Origin: Anisus vortex
Taxonomy: Eukaryota; Mollusca; Gastropoda; Planorbidae
Direction of reading: 5' to 3'
Length of the DNA: 64,000 nt
Assembly: GCA_949126835.1 (NCBI GenBank)
Contig: OX421497.1
Location: 13,983,132 to 14,047,131 of the forward strand
Numbering within the stretch: position 1 is the first letter of the stretch; each line of letters begins with the position of its first letter. This document shows positions 22,406 through 35,390 of this stretch, in pieces. A model generated the notes under the pieces. The model made no database searches, was not told the DNA's origin, and was given only the letters and a program-made list of their open reading frames with translations. The translations under genes and the position numbers were made by a program.

Positions 22406-23224
22406 GTGAGTTAGGCCTTCAAAAATGTTTACATTGACGGCCCTACTTAGATGTGTACGGGCTGTATTTTTTTTAACGGATTTCGGTGTTTTTGCTGTTT
22501 GTGAAATTCGGCAACTGCAAAGAGGAAGTTTATTTCAGCGCATTTATCATTCAATTTTATCAAAGAGCCTTTATTAAGCGGATGGCGTCGCTAGATTAGA
22601 GTTGTAATTGTGTAAACAGGAAACGATATAACACAGAACTATCTCACCAGTGGCGAAAAGTCGCAAACAATCGATAATAGTAATAAATTGTTGATTTTAT
22701 GAAATGTCACATATAATTAGCACCTAGTGACTATTGCATTAATTGGGAAACGCTGATCTACATAATTATTTTCAATTTTTTTTTTTGTAAATGATGCATT
22801 TTTGGCATTTGTTCGCGTCCATCTTTCTTGCTCAAACACAATATAAAACATTGAATCGTCGCCATTGTAGTTTAAATTGGTTGGTGATCTTTGATCTTTG
22901 ACCTTAAGTGGAAGACGACAAAAAAAAATTGGCTTAAGGAACGGTAACTAAAGACTCTTCTCATGAGATTCTCAAACAAGTTAGGGAGTTGAGGGTTCCT
23001 ATAGTTTAGACTTTAGACTACACGTTCAGTTCATAAGATAAGTTTTGGTAACTCTAAAATATAGAATCCAATGCCAGAAGCATTGGGTCTATTCTCTATT
23101 GTCTAAAGAAGTATGAGTGTTCTTTTAACCCTTGTAGACATTTTTCTTCTTCCACAACTGTTTATGTGCGATCTGTAATGCACACGTAATGTATTCTAAT
23201 GGATCTGTATTAAATTATAGTATG
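22406..23224. other. no gene seen
   Basis: Unique-looking AT-rich stretch with no coding, RNA or transposon signal recognised. Confidence 0.5.
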
Positions 23225-23450
23225 TATCTATATTATGTAGGATCTATATTCTGTAGTATCTACATTATATGTGATCTATATTCTGTAAGGTCTATAATCT
23301 GTAAGATCTATATTATGTAATATCTATATTATGTAAGATCTATATTATGTAATATCTATATTCTGTAAGGTCTATGATCTGTAAGATCTATATTATGTAA
23401 GATCTATATTCTGTAAGATCTATATTATGTAAGATCTATATTCTGAATTG
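23225..23450. repeat. 16-bp minisatellite (GATCTATATTATGTAA)
   Basis: About 14 diverged copies of a 16-mer alternate between ATTATGTAA and ATTCTGTAA versions. Confidence 0.88.
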
Positions 23451-23945
23451 CTTTATATTCCGTGGTCCAGACCGCAGCGGTCACCAAGCTTTATTTTCTC
23501 TCCTATACCCCTTATTTAGCTTTTCTTGTGTTTTCTTGTATTTTATAAAACCCACCCATCGGCAGTGGTTCTCAGTTTTAGTCTTTTGTTGCTGTTGATG
23601 TTGTTATTTGTGTGTTATGGGGGAGGGTGTGTGACAAGAACATGTAAAAAAAACAATAAACAACTAGACATTAAGAAAATGTTGGATGAGAAAAATCACC
23701 AACTTTAGACCCGCTCCAGTATAATATATTTCAATTATTGATGACCTTTTGTCCGTAGATTGGACACAACTATATACTCTACAGAAATCCTCATCTTGGC
23801 TATCGGACCTAGGTCTATTCATAACGTTTAGAGATGATCGATTGAACATTGAGGCCTTCCCATGAGTCACGTTCTGTAGATCCTGGAATTTGGGACGTGA
23901 AACCATTTATAGTTGATAATCAGGAACAAAACTCTTTTATAGAAT
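23451..23945. other. no gene seen
   Basis: AT-rich stretch; short frames at 23526-23708 (+) and 23664-23906 (-) overlap each other and have no recognisable features. Confidence 0.5.
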
Positions 23946-24182
23946 GTAATTGTTGTATGTGCGTATTGTAAGATTGTTGTATGTGCGTTGAGTAATGACT
24001 GAAAGTATTGTAAGATTGTTGTATGTGCGTTGAGTAATGACTGAAAGTATTGTAAGATTGTTGTATGTGCGTTGAGTAATGACTGAAAGTATTGTAAGAT
24101 TGTTGTATGTGCGTTGAGTAATGACTGAAAGTATTGTAAGATTGTTGTATGTGCGTTGAGTAATTACTGAAAGTATTGTAAG
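23946..24182. repeat. 42-bp minisatellite, left part of a split array
   Basis: The unit GTAAGATTGTTGTATGTGCG followed by TTGAGTAATGACTGAAAGTATT is repeated about 5.5 times. The array is interrupted by the LTR element at 24183 and resumes with GTAAGATTGTTGTATGTG at 29152. The repeated GTAAG is therefore the element's target duplication. Confidence 0.93.
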
Positions 24183-25503
24183 TGTGGCGTGCTGGTCTAA
24201 GATTCTGTCACCGAGCCTGCAATTAGCCTAGGCTATCAGTGCAGACTTAGTGGATAACTCAGCAGGTACACAGGGTGATGGGGAGGGGTGATTTAGGCAG
24301 GTTTTCTAGGTGGTATGTGGTCCCGAAGTGCAGATGATTCCTAGGTGATTCTAAGACAAATTTATATCCAGGTTTCGTTTGGCTCGTTAATACGTAGGTT
24401 GAGTTAAACTGTTGACTAATTGACACTGTCACTGGTCGTCACACAAACAGGTATTCTATCAATCGATAAGCAAGGCGTATTGTAACAACGAATATTTTAT
24501 TCACGTGAAAGTCCGTATTCAATCATTGATGACATGAGCACATAATTCATACAATCCAAATACAAGTGATAAAGAGTGTACATTTAATCATAGGCTTAAA
24601 CTATATGTAGCAGATAGTCCTAACAAGGACTCTACCACAGACTATAGCACCGCGTGGAGCTGTTGGAGCTCGGGGCATCCAACCCTCGAGACTCCTTAAG
24701 CCAGACTGTCCTAAAACTAACTTACATTTACATTACATGTTAAACAACAAGTTAGGTTGCAACTCCCCACGTGATTGTAATGAGGGGGGAGGGGCAAGGG
24801 TAAGATTGACCGGTAGATAGCGTATCCGATTGGTCAACATGTCTCTTCAATTCAACATTTGATTGATTGGCATGTGAAAATAAGTACCAAACGGTAGTGG
24901 GGAGGGGGTGCGGGGGGGGGGGAGAAGACGCGGCGGTAGGGAAACTTCGAAGGCCCTGTGTTGTTGGTCAGAGTTTTCTCTCTTGTCCGTCGGGGTCCTG
25001 CATCAAAGATTCCAAGTTCCCTATTCTCTGACCAGGGGAAGAACCGTCATTGAGATGTGAATTTCCTGTGATCTGGTCAAAGAGACTGTGGGGTGGGGGG
25101 GGGGATTAGCTTGGTTGCGTCAGGTATGACCCTGGCCTTGTTCCGAGGGCATGGGGCGGGGAGGGGGGAGGAACACACACGTGCTACAACATTTATAATG
25201 TACATGAATGGGAACTAATATCAATGACTAATCGTATAACAATAAGTAATATACTGATAAGCATGCAGAACGTATACATATATGTAAATAAAATACAATG
25301 CAAGCTAAATACTTTAATCTTAAATATTATAGGAGATAGAAAGGAAAGACACATTCTTACTCCAATCAGACATTCAATAGTGGCACATAGTGTCAGTGGT
25401 TTGTACGTACATATGAGATGATTATAGTATCTTATAAGAGCGGATTACATCTAAGACCTTTCTTAGTTAAGTGTGACGTTAATCTTCTCCCCAAAACGCC
25501 ACA
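24183..25503 (-). repeat. LTR (3' LTR in element orientation)
   Basis: This 1321-nt copy runs from TGTGGCGTGCTGG to AACGCCACA. It matches 27833-29151 throughout, with one or two fewer or more G in the G-runs near 24910 and 25095. Short open frames inside are not supported. Confidence 0.95.
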
Positions 25504-27832
25504 CCTGCCCCGCCATGTTTTAAAGCTTTCATATAATGAAAGATTTGACCCATTAGAGGTAGGCCTACTGCATTTACTATTTACACTATGAGTGTTCTGG
25601 ACCATCGAAGCGAAGCGGGTGGTCATCGCTATGGGGAAGAGGGGGGAGGTCGAGACAAGGCGGTAAGGGATGACGGGCGAATATTTTTACGTTTCTATTG
25701 AGGGCGGAGGAGAAAAGCATGCTTTAGCGTTTCTTACAGTACTTTAAATCTATTCCGGCATAATGCTTAGTCTAGGTTCGTCCCATTTATTTGCGAGCTA
25801 TTGACACGGTTTATTCATTTTATCGTTTGTCTGTGACTGTCTTAGGTCCTTACTTTTTCATATATTGATAGTTTGATAGGCACTAGCTAGGAAATCTATT
25901 TATTTCATGCTTTCTATGTGCTATAAATGCGGGATTCACTTTATTATAATAATTATAAGCATAATAATAATAATAATTCGACCTCGGCAGTAGGGTCCAC
26001 GAAATTGGAGGAAGTCCGAGACGGGATGCCAAAACTGGGTGATAGGGATCGAATTGCTGATCGAACTATCAGGTCCACCAGTTCACTCCCTGCCTCGCGC
26101 TAAAGCGGACAGGTGAGGGGATCTGGCTCACACGTAAATATCAGGGGATCTATGACGGAGTCATAGAGGGTGGGGCAGCGGAGTCCTTTGCTTAACGTAT
26201 TGGTACATGCATTATTGGCCTAGTGAACATTCTTCAGGGGGGGGGGCGGCGGCGGGCGTTGTGTGGGCGCGTGCAGCTGACCCCAACACAAGCCTAAACA
26301 CTAGTGTTCCTGATCACGTGGATTCTGATTTCTCACGCGCGAGTGACTTCTAGTGGGGGGGGGGGGGGGCGGAGTAAGGCGGTAGTCAAGTCACCTCTGG
26401 CGCGATAGGCCAGGAAATTGTATCAATGTTGTCGTTCGTTTGCAATTATTGGGCCCTAGAGCTAAAACACGGACATAGCTTCACTTTAATTGTTACACTA
26501 TTCGCTTCTCTTCTTTTCTCAAGCATTACATTTCTCATTGTTTAACAGTTCAATACAGTTTATCGGCTGGGAGAGAAGTGTGGGGGGGGGGGGGCGAGTT
26601 ACGGCCCTTACACTTACACGCGTCATGTCTCGCTGACCAGATGCCAGGGCAGATTTAGTTTTACCTGGCGTCGGGGGTGGGGCTGAGAGGGAGGGGGGAC
26701 TGGCAGTGGGGCGTCAATTTCTTTGGCTACTGTGTAAGAGTAAGATTAAATCATTTTACTTTCTCTATTACAATTTTATAATTTGTAAAACTGATAAAGA
26801 GCAATTATTTAATTCGCTACCAATAATCTTCCTGTACGTACATTTGACCACTACATCTGTGCCACTTACTGTTTTATTTATAGACATTCATTCTCTTTCA
26901 CGCTAGACCGCGGATCTTGAGTCTTGACGTCAGAGTGGGTCTGGCACATCAGATGACAGCGGATGACATCGGCCGTGTAGCGCTTGAGAACAGTCAATTG
27001 GCCCGTAGGCAGTCTTTAAATCTAACACATTTATTATCCAACGCGTTGTGTAAGGAACACAGTTCATCAAAAGCTAATATATACACATGGTAATCCGATA
27101 ACAGTTAATATACTCCAATCTAAAGGCAATAATGTCAGCTTCCAGGAAACGTACTGCACATGCCAGTTTAATCCAGTGCGAACGTGGCTGTAAGTATCCA
27201 AGAATTATAGCTGAATGGGCGAACATTATATGCAATGTTGAAGATTTCAGGCTGGATTGCGGCCCGGTGGGCGCGAATATTTTCAGTATTTCTCAGGGCG
27301 GGTACTGGTTCACAGTATTTGGCGGACATAGTTATGCGATCTGGCAAAAAATTTCGTTACGCATGAGCTAATCCAAAGCAGAAATGGCAATATGCCTATT
27401 GACTATCGGCATTCGGCAAGCATATACAGTGTACAGAGTTGTACAGGAGCTAATCCGAGCAGGAAACGACTTTGTTATTGGTGGCGCTCTGGCCGACATC
27501 TAACATAATAGAGCAAGTTATCCAAACACGAGTGGCGATTTTGTTATTATGGCGTGAAGCCGACAAATAAACGTAATACAGCAAATAATCCGAACAGGCA
27601 AGGCGATATATTTCGAGCGTATAGCATTGGCAGAAACAAGAGTTGACGTATAATTCTACGATGATAGATGAGTGTTTGCAGTGGAGTCAAATAACACAGT
27701 TCGCTCACCTGATGAAACCTTAAGCCCCCAGTCTTTCATCACGTGAAGAATATCATAGCACAGAGTTCAATGTTGAGCGTGAGTACTTATCCATGTACGT
27801 CAAGCGAAACTAATCCCGGACGAGCCCCCAGG
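25504..27832 (-). other. non-coding interior of the LTR element
   Basis: About 2.3 kb with a (TAA)n patch near 25943-25977 and G-runs near 26235, 26355 and 26580. No gag, protease, reverse transcriptase or integrase motif could be read in either strand. The 79-codon frame at 27132-27371 is the longest notable one and has no recognised features. Confidence 0.75.
27813..27830 (-). promoter_or_regulatory. primer binding site, tRNA-Pro type
   Basis: The complement reads TGGGGGCTCGTCCGGGAT, 2 nt from the LTR. This is the same 18-mer used as the tRNA-Pro primer site by murine leukaemia-type retroviruses. Its position and full 18-nt length fix the element's orientation. Confidence 0.9.
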
Positions 27833-29151
27833 TGTGGCGTGCTGGTCTAAGATTCTGTCACCGAGCCTGCAATTAGCCTAGGCTATCAGTGCAGACTTAG
27901 TGGATAACTCAGCAGGTACACAGGGTGATGGGGAGGGGTGATTTAGGCAGGTTTTCTAGGTGGTATGTGGTCCCGAAGTGCAGATGATTCCTAGGTGATT
28001 CTAAGACAAATTTATATCCAGGTTTCGTTTGGCTCGTTAATACGTAGGTTGAGTTAAACTGTTGACTAATTGACACTGTCACTGGTCGTCACACAAACAG
28101 GTATTCTATCAATCGATAAGCAAGGCGTATTGTAACAACGAATATTTTATTCACGTGAAAGTCCGTATTCAATCATTGATGACATGAGCACATAATTCAT
28201 ACAATCCAAATACAAGTGATAAAGAGTGTACATTTAATCATAGGCTTAAACTATATGTAGCAGATAGTCCTAACAAGGACTCTACCACAGACTATAGCAC
28301 CGCGTGGAGCTGTTGGAGCTCGGGGCATCCAACCCTCGAGACTCCTTAAGCCAGACTGTCCTAAAACTAACTTACATTTACATTACATGTTAAACAACAA
28401 GTTAGGTTGCAACTCCCCACGTGATTGTAATGAGGGGGGAGGGGCAAGGGTAAGATTGACCGGTAGATAGCGTATCCGATTGGTCAACATGTCTCTTCAA
28501 TTCAACATTTGATTGATTGGCATGTGAAAATAAGTACCAAACGGTAGTGGGGAGGGGGTGCGGGGGGGGGGAGAAGACGCGGCGGTAGGGAAACTTCGAA
28601 GGCCCTGTGTTGTTGGTCAGAGTTTTCTCTCTTGTCCGTCGGGGTCCTGCATCAAAGATTCCAAGTTCCCTATTCTCTGACCAGGGGAAGAACCGTCATT
28701 GAGATGTGAATTTCCTGTGATCTGGTCAAAGAGACTGTGGGGTGGGGGGGGGATTAGCTTGGTTGCGTCAGGTATGACCCTGGCCTTGTTCCGAGGGCAT
28801 GGGGCGGGGAGGGGGGAGGAACACACACGTGCTACAACATTTATAATGTACATGAATGGGAACTAATATCAATGACTAATCGTATAACAATAAGTAATAT
28901 ACTGATAAGCATGCAGAACGTATACATATATGTAAATAAAATACAATGCAAGCTAAATACTTTAATCTTAAATATTATAGGAGATAGAAAGGAAAGACAC
29001 ATTCTTACTCCAATCAGACATTCAATAGTGGCACATAGTGTCAGTGGTTTGTACGTACATATGAGATGATTATAGTATCTTATAAGAGCGGATTACATCT
29101 AAGACCTTTCTTAGTTAAGTGTGACGTTAATCTTCTCCCCAAAACGCCACA
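27833..29151 (-). repeat. LTR (5' LTR in element orientation)
   Basis: 1319 nt, a near-identical copy of 24183-25503, ending CGCCACA directly before the duplicated GTAAG. Confidence 0.95.
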
Positions 29152-29261
29152 GTAAGATTGTTGTATGTGTGATGTACAGTTGTTGAGCGTGTCTTGTATA
29201 CATGTCGTCTGTGTGTTGTATAATAGTTGTATGTGCGCTGTACTATCCTTGTGCGTTAAAG

Positions 29262-29430
29262 TATCCCGTCAGACCAAATTGGTCCATAGGGCCGGTGAAG
29301 CAGCGTTCACCAGTTTCCGTGGCCACGGCATACTAGGTGATTGTGTGGCCAGCACTATGCACAGCCGCCTTTACTTTACCCCAACTAAGGTCAGGTACCC
29401 ATCAGAGCTGGGTAAACTCAGGGACACCCT
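29262..29430 (-). mobile_element. conserved-core SINE fragment, - strand
   Basis: The complement contains GCTGGCCACACAATCACC, CCGTGGCCACGGAAAC and CAGCTCTGATGGGTACC. These match the core of the SINEs at 4514 and 35953 and the fragment near 50955. The tRNA-derived head with A and B boxes is not visible, so it is truncated. Confidence 0.72.
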
Positions 29431-29898
29431 CAAATCCTTGTGCGTGGGTGTGTTTTATACAATAAATAAAGTATGTGTATGTGCTGTTGATCTTTGTATG
29501 TGTGTTATGCAATACTTGTATGTGTGTTGTACAATTTTATATATGTGTTGCAAAACGTAGTATGTGTGTTGTATGCGTGTTGTGGTGTTTAGTTATTGTA
29601 TGTGTTTTCTACTTTTGCTGTATGTGAGTTTTACAATTTCTTGGCGTGGTAACATAACACAAAGCTTACCCATTAGGAAACGGTTGACTTATTACATAGG
29701 CTGTTGGAAAAGAACGCCTCCCCCCTCCTCATCCACCCAAAGACATCACTATCGACCTCCTTGCACAAATCACATACTCATAGTTCCCAATGCATTGTCA
29801 CACACACAGTCAGTAACAAGAGTAACAGCAACTCTCCACTCTACGCCTGACCTCAATGACCCAATAATGGAATAAGAGCCATAAGGTCAGTTCGGGTC
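29431..29898. other. no gene; TGTGTG-rich diverged repeats
   Basis: Loose repeats of GTATGTGTGTTGTA occur through about 29640 and resemble decayed copies of the 42-bp minisatellite. A CA-rich stretch follows. No gene is supported. Confidence 0.5.
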
Positions 29899-32800
29899 AA
29901 TATATACAAAATATAGAGCACCTCGATATATATACAAAATATAGAGCACCTCGATATATATACAAAATATAGAGCACCTCGATATATATACAAAATATAG
30001 AGCACCTCGATATATATACAAAATATAGAGCACCTCGATATATATACAAAATATAGAGCACCTCGATATATATACAAAATATAGAGCACCTCGATATATA
30101 TACAAAATATAGAGCACCTCGATATATATACAAAATATAGAGCACCTCGATATATATACAAAATATAGAGCACCTCGATATATATACAAAATATAGAGCA
30201 CCTCGATATATATACAAAATATAGAGCACCTCGATATATATACAAAATATAGAGCACCTCGATATATATACAAAATATAGAGCACCTCGATATATATACA
30301 AAATATAGAGCACCTCGATATATATACAAAATATAGAGCACCTCGATATATATACAAAATATAGAGCACCTCGATATATATACAAAATATAGAGCACCTC
30401 GATATATATACAAAATATAGAGCACCTCGATATATATACAAAATATAGAGCACCTCGATATATATACAAAATATAGAGCACCTCGATATATATACAAAAT
30501 ATAGAGCACCTCGATATATATACAAAATATAGAGCACCTCGATATATATACAAAATATAGAGCACCTCGATATATATACAAAATATAGAGCACCTCGATA
30601 TATATACAAAATATAGAGCACCTCGATATATATACAAAATATAGAGCACCTCGATATATATACAAAATATAGAGCACCTCGATATATATACAAAATATAG
30701 AGCACCTCGATATATATACAAAATATAGAGCACCTCGATATATATACAAAATATAGAGCACCTCGATATATATACAAAATATAGAGCACCTCGATATATA
30801 TACAAAATATAGAGCACCTCGATATATATACAAAATATAGAGCACCTCGATATATATACAAAATATAGAGCACCTCGATATATATACAAAATATAGAGCA
30901 CCTCGATATATATACAAAATATAGAGCACCTCGATATATATACAAAATATAGAGCACCTCGATATATATACAAAATATAGAGCACCTCGATATATATACA
31001 AAATATAGAGCACCTCGATATATATACAAAATATAGAGCACCTCGATATATATACAAAATATAGAGCACCTCGATATATATACAAAATATAGAGCACCTC
31101 GATATATATACAAAATATAGAGCACCTCGATATACATACAAAATATAGAGCACCTCGATATACATACAAAATATAGAGCACCTCGATATATATACAAAAT
31201 ATAGAGCACCTCGATATATATACAAAATATAGAGCACCTCGATATATATACAAAATATAGAGCACCTCGATATATATACAAAATATAGAGCACCTCGATA
31301 TATATACAAAATATAGAGCACCTCGATATATATACAAAATATAGAGCACCTCGATATATATACAAAATATAGAGCACCTCGATATATATACAAAATATAG
31401 AGCACCTCGATATATATACAAAATATAGAGCACCTCGATATATATACAAAATATAGAGCACCTCGATATATATACAAAATATAGAGCACCTCGATATATA
31501 TACAAAATATAGAGCACCTCGATATATATACAAAATATAGAGCACCTCGATATATATACAAAATATAGAGCACCTCGATATATATACAAAATATAGAGCA
31601 CCTCGATATATATACAAAATATAGAGCACCTCGATATATATACAAAATATAGAGCACCTCGATATATATACAAAATATAGAGCACCTCGATATATATACA
31701 AAATATAGAGCACCTCGATATATATACAAAATATAGAGCACCTCGATATATATACAAAATATAGAGCACCTCGATATATATACAAAATATAGAGCACCTC
31801 GATATATATACAAAATATAGAGCACCTCGATATATATACAAAATATAGAGCACCTCGATATATATACAAAATATAGAGCACCTCGATATATATACAAAAT
31901 ATAGAGCACCTCGATATATATACAAAATATAGAGCACCTCGATATATATACAAAATATAGAGCACCTCGATATATATACAAAATATAGAGCACCTCGATA
32001 TATATACAAAATATAGAGCACCTCGATATATATACAAAATATAGAGCACCTCGATATATATACAAAATATAGAGCACCTCGATATATATACAAAATATAG
32101 AGCACCTCGATATACATACAAAATATAGAGCACCTCGATATACATACAAAATATAGAGCACCTCGATATATATACAAAATATAGAGCACCTCGATATACA
32201 TACAAAATATAGAGCACCTCGATATATATACAAAATATAGAGCACCTCGATATATATACAAAATATAGAGCACCTCGATATATATACAAAATATAGAGCA
32301 CCTCGATATATATACAAAATATAGAGCACCTCGATATATATACAAAATATAGAGCACCTCGATATATATACAAAATATAGAGCACCTCGATATATATACA
32401 AAATATAGAGCACCTCGATATATATACAAAATATAGAGCACCTCGATATATATACAAAATATAGAGCACCTCGATATATATACAAAATATAGAGCACCTC
32501 GATATATATACAAAATATAGAGCACCTCGATATATATACAAAATATAGAGCACCTCGATATATATACAAAATATAGAGCACCTCGATATATATACAAAAT
32601 ATAGAGCACCTCGATATATATACAAAATATAGAGCACCTCGATATATATACAAAATATAGAGCACCTCGATATATATACAAAATATAGAGCACCTCGATA
32701 TATATACAAAATATAGAGCACCTCGATATATATACAAAATATAGAGCACCTCGATATATATACAAAATATAGAGCACCTCGATATATATACAAAATATAG

Positions 32801-34373
32801 AGCACCTCGATATATATACAAAATATAGAGCACCTCGATATATATACAAAATATAGAGCACCTCGATATATATACAAAATATAGAGCACCTCGATATATA
32901 TACAAAATATAGAGCACCTCGATATATATACAAAATATAGAGCACCTCGATATATATACAAAATATAGAGCACCTCGATATATATACAAAATATAGAGCA
33001 CCTCGATATATATACAAAATATAGAGCACCTCGATATATATACAAAATATAGAGCACCTCGATATATATACAAAATATAGAGCACCTCGATATATATACA
33101 AAATATAGAGCACCTCGATATATATACAAAATATAGAGCACCTCGATATATATACAAAATATAGAGCACCTCGATATATATACAAAATATAGAGCACCTC
33201 GATATATATACAAAATATAGAGCACCTCGATATATATACAAAATATAGAGCACCTCGATATACATACAAAATATAGAGCACCTCGATATATTATCTACCC
33301 CCCACCCCCCACCAATATATACAAAATATAGAGCACCTCGATATATTATCTACCCCCCACCCCCCACCAATATATACAAAATATAGAGCACCTCGATATA
33401 TTATCTACCCCCCACCCCCCACCAATATATACAAAATATAGAGCACCTCGATATATTATCTACCCCCCACCCCCCACCAATATATACAAAATATAGAGCA
33501 CCTCGATATACATACAAAATATAGAGCACCTCGATATATATACAAAATATAGAGCACCTCGATATATATACAAAATATAGAGCACCTCGATATATATACA
33601 AAATATAGAGCACCTCGATATATATACAAAATATAGAGCACCTCGATATATATACAAAATATAGAGCACCTCGATATATATACAAAATATAGAGCACCTC
33701 GATATATATACAAAATATAGAGCACCTCGATATATATACAAAATATAGAGCACCTCGATATATATACAAAATATAGAGCACCTCGATATATATACAAAAT
33801 ATAGAGCACCTCGATATATATACAAAATATAGAGCACCTCGATATATATACAAAATATAGAGCACCTCGATATATATACAAAATATAGAGCACCTCGATA
33901 TATATACAAAATATAGAGCACCTCGATATATATACAAAATATAGAGCACCTCGATATACATACAAAATATAGAGCACCTCGATATACATACAAAATATAG
34001 AGCACCTCGATATATTATCTACCCCCCACCCCCCACCAATATATACAAAATATAGAGCACCTCGATATATTATCTACCCCCCACCCCCCACCAATATATA
34101 CAAAATATAGAGCACCTCGATATATTATCTACCCCCCACCCCCCACCAATATATACAAAATATAGAGCACCTCGATATATTATCTACCCCCCACCCCCCA
34201 CCAATATATACAAAATATAGAGCACCTCGATATATTATCTACCCCCCACCCCCCACCAATATATACAAAATATAGAGCACCTCGATATATTATCTACCCC
34301 CCACCCCCCACCAATATATACAAAATATAGAGCACCTCGATATATTATCTACCCCCCACCCCCCACCAATATA
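29899..34373. repeat. 28-bp satellite with 55-bp C-rich variant, left part
   Basis: About 120 near-identical head-to-tail copies of a 28-mer (GATATATATACAAAATATAG then AGCACCTC) run to about 33290. Next come four copies of a 55-bp variant that inserts TTATCTACCCCCCACCCCCC and ACCAAT, then about 18 more 28-mers, then about seven 55-bp copies. The only repeated point variant is TATACATA for TATATATA. The complement has no stop codon in the unit, so all three - strand frames stay open for over 1100 codons. These are not genes. Confidence 0.98.
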
Positions 34374-34896
34374 TCTATTTATATAAAAAGACCGTGTTAA
34401 GCCCCCCGAGGATCCCCATTGGTCAATTTGAAATCACGTGAGTTTTTGTCACTGACCTATTTAGGCCTAGGCCTATCTACTGTCTAATAATTGTTCAGCT
34501 TGGACATGCGTCTCCGCTAGCTCAGTGGTTAACGTAGCGGACTGCTATGCGGGTGACCCGGGTTCAATTCTCCAGTTAGACTATACCTTTTTTTTTTCTA
34601 CAATTTTTTTTTTCAAACTTTTAAAAACAAAAGAGACAATTTAGATTTTTGTTAAATAAAAATACTTGCCTATTTTTTTACCCGATTACAATATTTATTT
34701 TAAATTACTTTTCTAATAGTCTTCAGTAAGAAATAATAATTTAAATATTAGATTTATACTAATTTATAGTTTTTTTTTAAATATTAGATTTATAGCTTTC
34801 TTTTAATTGTAGTTTATACAATTTTTATCTGCACCTAAATCAGTTATACAGTCCTGTTTTGTTTTTCACCCGGGCAACGCCGGGCAATGTAGCTTG
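34374..34896 (+). mobile_element. non-autonomous Helitron, copy 1 (inside the satellite)
   Basis: The element begins TCTATTTATATAAAAAG and ends GTAGCTTG, with the hairpin CCCGGGCAACGCCGGG ending about 12 nt before the 3' end. It sits between A and T with no target duplication: removing it restores the satellite word AATATA|TACAAAATA exactly. TC start, 3' hairpin and A/T insertion are Helitron hallmarks; the CTTG end is a variant of the usual CTRR. A tRNA-like segment with TAGCTCAGTGG and GGGTTCAATTCTCC boxes lies at about 34514-34580. There is no Rep/helicase gene, so it depends on a partner. Confidence 0.88.
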
Positions 34897-35106
34897 TACA
34901 AAATATAGAGCACCTCGATATATTATCTACCCCCCACCCCCCACCAATATATACAAAATATAGAGCACCTCGATATATTATCTACCCCCCACCCCCCACC
35001 AATATATACAAAATATAGAGCACCTCGATATATTATCTACCCCCCACCCCCCACCAATATATACAAAATATAGAGCACCTCGATATATTATCTACCCCCC
35101 ACCCCC
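34897..35106. repeat. 55-bp satellite, right part
   Basis: Nearly four copies of the 55-bp C-rich variant continue after the Helitron. The last ends in a shortened ACCCCCACCTCG. Confidence 0.95.
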
Positions 35107-35390
35107 ACCTCGACCTATCCTTTCCCCTCGAACTACAGCTGAGTAGAGTTGATTAATACACACTACACAGTACAAACTACAGTACAAATAAGTACTCAGC
35201 ACTCTTCATTCGCATGTGTGGTCTCGGGGTGAAGGGGGGACGTGTGGCGGGTCGTTACTTACCTGGCGATCACTTTTATTTTTAGAAAAAAACTACCGTT
35301 GTAAATTAGATTTGGGGAAACAGAAAAAGGGGTGGGGTGGCGGTGGGCTGCTGATGTCCAAAGTGAACAAGTACAACCTAGGGTTTAGTG
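35107..35390. other. no gene seen; ends in MITE target duplication
   Basis: Unique-looking stretch with G-rich patches. The last eight bases, GTTTAGTG, are the left target duplication of the next element. Confidence 0.5.

Larger units (their letters stand above)
24183..29151 (-). mobile_element. non-coding LTR retrotransposon (LARD-like), - strand
   Basis: Two direct repeats of about 1.32 kb bound the element. Each begins TGTGGCG and ends CGCCACA, and the 5-bp target duplication GTAAG sits on both sides. The LTRs look identical apart from G-run lengths. On the complement, the 18-mer TGGGGGCTCGTCCGGGAT lies 2 nt inside one LTR (27813-27830), a tRNA-Pro-type primer binding site, and GGCGGGGCAGG next to the other LTR is a polypurine tract. 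Both place the element on the - strand. The 2.3-kb interior shows no gag or pol, so it would need proteins from another element. Confidence 0.93.

Noticed and set aside
27833..29151. Possible segmental duplication of 24183-25503
   Set aside because: Inverted TG/CA ends, 5-bp target duplication, primer site and polypurine tract show that the pair are LTRs.
29853..33281. Three overlapping - strand frames of over 1100 codons
   Set aside because: They are translations of a 28-bp satellite lacking stops; all three frames give the same repeat peptide, and the flanks show no promoter or gene structure.
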